DNA from: Ruminococcus flavefaciens
GTDB taxonomy: Bacteria > Bacillota > Clostridia > Oscillospirales > Ruminococcaceae
Direction: 5' to 3'
DNA: 42,467 nucleotides
Assembly: GCA_902762855.1 (NCBI GenBank)
Contig: CACWPR010000019.1
Location: 1 to 42,467 of the forward strand
Part shown: positions 39,652 through 42,467 of the stretch, piece by piece
How positions within the stretch are numbered: the first letter of the stretch is position 1
How the letters are laid out: each line of letters starts with the position of its first letter
The notes under the pieces: model-generated
Told to the model about the DNA's origin: nothing
What the model saw: only the letters and a program-made list of their open reading frames with translations
Databases searched by the model: none
Position numbers and translations under genes: made by a program

Positions 39652-42467
39652 ATGGGAAATAGAATAAAACGATTTTTGATATGCTTTCTCGCCGTATCCA
39701 GCCTGAGCGTCAGCGGAAACATCTATGCAGACGACGTTCTCGAACCGGATGAGGCCGCCCTTGAAGAGGGAGAGGAGGAGTCCGGAGAAGAGGAAGTACA
39801 GGATACCAAGGGCTCAAAGCGTCAGGAGGCAGTGGAGTCTCCGGAATTCGACCCTGAGACAGTAAAGGAGCACATGGCTCTTGCAGGCACCTCCGACGGA
39901 CTTGAAGTTTACATCCGCAGTGAGGACTATGAAGAGGAGATATGGAAAGCCCACGGCTTCTCCGACGGCAAGAAGCCGGGCCGCAAGGACGAGCTCACAG
40001 AGGCTCAGGAGGCCGAGAAGGAGGCTGCCGAGGACGAGATAGACCTGGTGAAGAAGCTGGGTGACGGCGCCCTCATCGACGAGAAGTCCGGAAAGGCTGT
40101 GGCAGAGCTCAAGGAGCTCGGCAGCAAAAAGGACGTCCTCACCTACGAGAGCGACAAGGGCAGGTACCTTGTGACTCTGGATGAGACTACAGGAAAGCTC
40201 ACCAAGATAAAGTTCATAATATCCACCCTTGACAGCAAGAATGCCTTCCTGTCAGACGTCGGAAAGACTCTGGAGATAATGAGCTCCGACAACAAGCAGG
40301 TGGAGGAGACCTACACCTATGACTCCACTGAGGACGGTATGAGAGTCTACCGGCCTGAAAAGGGCGACAGCTTTGCATGGGTATCCGAGGCTATGGACCA
40401 CTACTACGGAGTGTACAGATACGCTGCCGAGAACGACGGCTTCCGTATGCTGGTAGACGACGCCAATGCCATTATCGGCCTTGAAAACAAGGAGACCGGC
40501 TATATCTGGTGGTCATCACCTATAGATGCCACCCAGGACACCTACGCTACTGACCTTCTGGTACAGGAGCTCCGGTCCTCAGCGGTAATGAATTTCGGTA
40601 TCCCCGAAAAGCGCAACAACAACAATACTATCCGCTCCAACACCGACGACTGTGTGATGACCGTCACCAATATCGCCGGAGGAGTAAGAGTCACATATGA
40701 CTATCAGCGGTCCGGTTTCAAGTTCCCTGTGGAGTACACCCTTGAAAAGGACTACCTGAAGGCAAGCCTGAAGGTAGGGGACATAGAGGAGACCAACTCC
40801 GCAAACATCGCCACCGAGATGACCCTCCTCGGAGGCTTCGGAGCGGCAAACAGCAAGGAGGACGGCTACTTCGTCATCCCCGACGGCAGCGGTGCCCTGG
40901 TAAGGTTCAACAACAACCGCACCATGATAGCCAATGCCTATATGCAGAAGGTCTACGGCTCCGATGTTACAGTAGTCCCCACCACAAAGGGAGCTGTGAC
41001 TGAGCAGATATACCTGCCTGTATACGGAATAGTCAAGGAGGACAACGCAATGCTGGTAGTTGCCGCAAAGGGCGACTCCAACGCTACTCTGTCTGTTAAG
41101 TCCTCAAAGCAGTCCAAGACTGACTACAACCTCTGCAACTTCACATTCACTCTCAGAGGCACGGACACCTACTATATGTCCGGAAACAGCAACCAGAAGC
41201 TCACAGTGTTCGAGAGCGGCGATATAAAGTCCGACGACATCGAGCTCCGCTACTACCCCATAGCCAAAGAGGATGCCGACTATGTTGACATAGCTGCCCG
41301 CTACCGTGAATACCTCCTGGACGAAGGGGGAGTCACTGTCAAGGCAAAGGCTGATACAGCACCCATGTATGTTGACCTCTACGGCGGAGTGCTGAAAAAG
41401 AAGCCAATACTGGGCATACCGATAACCATGAAGACCTCCATAACCGACTACAGCCAGGCAAAGGACATTCTTGCTGAGCTGAAGAGCGGCGGAGTCGATG
41501 ACATGGTAGTGTCCTACAACAACTGGACCTCAGACGGCATAAAGAACAAGGTGGATACCGACGCTGACCCCTCCTGGACCCTCGGCGGAACAAAGAACTT
41601 CAACAAGCTGAAGGACTATATGGAGGATAACGGCATAGAGTTCTATCCCGTGTCAGATAACCGTGACTTCTACTCCGGCAACGGCTACTACTCATTCACC
41701 AGCACCGCAGTAAGAGTTTCGGGCAACTATTCAAGGATAGTCAGCTATGACAGGGCCTATGGCATCCCGGACGGCTTCAAGAAGAATATGTCCCTCATAT
41801 CGCCCAGCTACTTCGGAAAGATATTCGGGGACCTGGCTGACAGCTACTCCGGCGCAGGCCTGGATGGTGTATCGGTGGCAAACCTTACCACCTCCCTCTA
41901 TGGAGACTACGGCAAGAAGGCTATCTCACGCTACGACGCAATGAACAGACTCACAGACAGCTATGCGGACCTCTGCTCATCACTGGACAACGGTATGCTT
42001 GCAGACAGCGCAAATGCCTACGCTCTGCCATATGTGAGCCACATAACAGGAGTTCCTCTCACATCCAGCCAGTTCGATATGTTCGATGAGGACATACCAT
42101 TCTACCAGCTCGTGATGCACGGAGTGATACCCTACTCCACTACCGCTGTCAACGGCGATGCTGACTCGGAGACTCTTCTCCTTATGGCAGCAGCTACCGG
42201 CAGCAACCTCAGCTACGATATGCTCTGGGAGGAGACAAGTGAGCTGAAGGATACGGAGTACGACATTTTCTACTATGCAAACTATGCAAACTGGACCGAT
42301 ACAGCCTCAGCCGAGTATGAGCTCATGGCTCCCATACTCAAGGACGTCAGCGACGCTTTCATCACCGGCTATGAGGTAGAAAACGAGGGAGACCTTATCA
42401 CCACCACCTATTCCAACGGCACAGTGATAAAGGTAGACTTCGCAGACAGGTCCATTGATTTCAACGG
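39652..42467 (+). CDS. DUF5696-type secreted protein, cut by the window end
   Basis: At least 938 residues are visible, with no stop before the window end. The start is an ATG at 39652 with a signal peptide (MGNRIKRFLICFLAVSSLSV, cleaved near NIYA). A Glu-rich, low-complexity stretch follows (about 25-75), then a beta-rich region with RMLVDDANAIIGLENKETGY and PVEYTLEKDYLKASLKV. From about 530 it looks like a glycosidase-like alpha/beta region (ILAELKSGGVDDMVVSYNNW, AGLDGVSVANLTTSLYGDYG). I recognise the family as DUF5696, which co-occurs with sugar ABC permeases. A glycan-cleaving role is my inference; catalytic residues are not identified. The ribosome site (GGCGGTGAT) is weak. Confidence 0.75.
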   Translation, partial: MGNRIKRFLICFLAVSSLSVSGNIYADDVLEPDEAALEEGEEESGEEEVQDTKGSKRQEAVESPEFDPETVKEHMALAGTSDGLEVYIRSEDYEEEIWKAHGFSDGKKPGRKDELTEAQEAEKEAAEDEIDLVKKLGDGALIDEKSGKAVAELKELGSKKDVLTYESDKGRYLVTLDETTGKLTKIKFIISTLDSKNAFLSDVGKTLEIMSSDNKQVEETYTYDSTEDGMRVYRPEKGDSFAWVSEAMDHYYGVYRYAAENDGFRMLVDDANAIIGLENKETGYIWWSSPIDATQDTYATDLLVQELRSSAVMNFGIPEKRNNNNTIRSNTDDCVMTVTNIAGGVRVTYDYQRSGFKFPVEYTLEKDYLKASLKVGDIEETNSANIATEMTLLGGFGAANSKEDGYFVIPDGSGALVRFNNNRTMIANAYMQKVYGSDVTVVPTTKGAVTEQIYLPVYGIVKEDNAMLVVAAKGDSNATLSVKSSKQSKTDYNLCNFTFTLRGTDTYYMSGNSNQKLTVFESGDIKSDDIELRYYPIAKEDADYVDIAARYREYLLDEGGVTVKAKADTAPMYVDLYGGVLKKKPILGIPITMKTSITDYSQAKDILAELKSGGVDDMVVSYNNWTSDGIKNKVDTDADPSWTLGGTKNFNKLKDYMEDNGIEFYPVSDNRDFYSGNGYYSFTSTAVRVSGNYSRIVSYDRAYGIPDGFKKNMSLISPSYFGKIFGDLADSYSGAGLDGVSVANLTTSLYGDYGKKAISRYDAMNRLTDSYADLCSSLDNGMLADSANAYALPYVSHITGVPLTSSQFDMFDEDIPFYQLVMHGVIPYSTTAVNGDADSETLLLMAAATGSNLSYDMLWEETSELKDTEYDIFYYANYANWTDTASAEYELMAPILKDVSDAFITGYEVENEGDLITTTYSNGTVIKVDFADRSIDFN

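Overview
The window looks like chromosomal DNA of an anaerobic gut or rumen Firmicute of the Ruminococcus type. The best evidence is a secreted GH5 cellulase ending in a type I dockerin (a cellulosome part), the abundance of small XRE regulators, a T-box leader, Clostridia-type promoters (TTGACA, 17 bp, TATAAT) and a carbohydrate ABC system without its own ATPase. The species cannot be fixed by eye.

Region A (1 to about 8.4 kb) is clearly AT-richer than the rest. It holds a broken or tiny hydrophobic ORF, an XRE regulator, a 75-bp-periodic hairpin array beside a 104-aa orphan, a DUF1963/YwqG-like protein, a LysR regulator, a 151-aa orphan, a ferredoxin-type aldo/keto reductase, a PAS-GGDEF diguanylate cyclase and a CPBP membrane protease. 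Its intergenic spaces are rich in inverted repeats. It ends at a junction carrying 21-bp direct repeats. The composition change could mean horizontal transfer or an assembly join.

Region B (8.6 to 14.7 kb) has a frameshifted sigma-70-like gene, a regulator fragment, the dockerin-bearing GH5 cellulase, and a membrane protein divergent from an XRE repressor with two matching operators between them.

Region C (14.7 to 22.5 kb) has TrpB2 under a tRNA-Trp T-box, an XRE regulator, a histidine phosphatase preceded by a coupled small ORF, a membrane protein overlapping an RluA-type pseudouridine synthase, luxS, a LysM-G5-M23 peptidase and a small lipoprotein.

Region D (22.5 to 27.0 kb) is a compact minus-strand phosphonate operon: PEP mutase (with an N-terminal nucleotidyltransferase domain), 2-aminoethylphosphonate transaminase, a PntC/LicC-like cytidylyltransferase and phosphonopyruvate decarboxylase. 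Together these would make 2-aminoethylphosphonate and activate it as CMP-AEP for decorating a surface glycan or lipid. A structured repeat lies inside the operon.

Region E (27.0 to 32.1 kb) has feoB without feoA, a NatAB-like ABC exporter, and an autoregulated XRE/small membrane protein pair with three operator-like sites.

Region F (32.3 kb to the window end) is a long plus-strand operon. A strong promoter with a palindrome in its spacer is followed by a leader of about 255 nt ending in an intrinsic terminator. Then come a very large secreted solute-binding protein, two sugar permeases, an NHL-repeat/TPR membrane-anchored protein, a Yip1-family membrane protein and a DUF5696-type secreted protein cut by the window end. 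This set, together with its leader RNA, is the best candidate for a poorly described system in the window.
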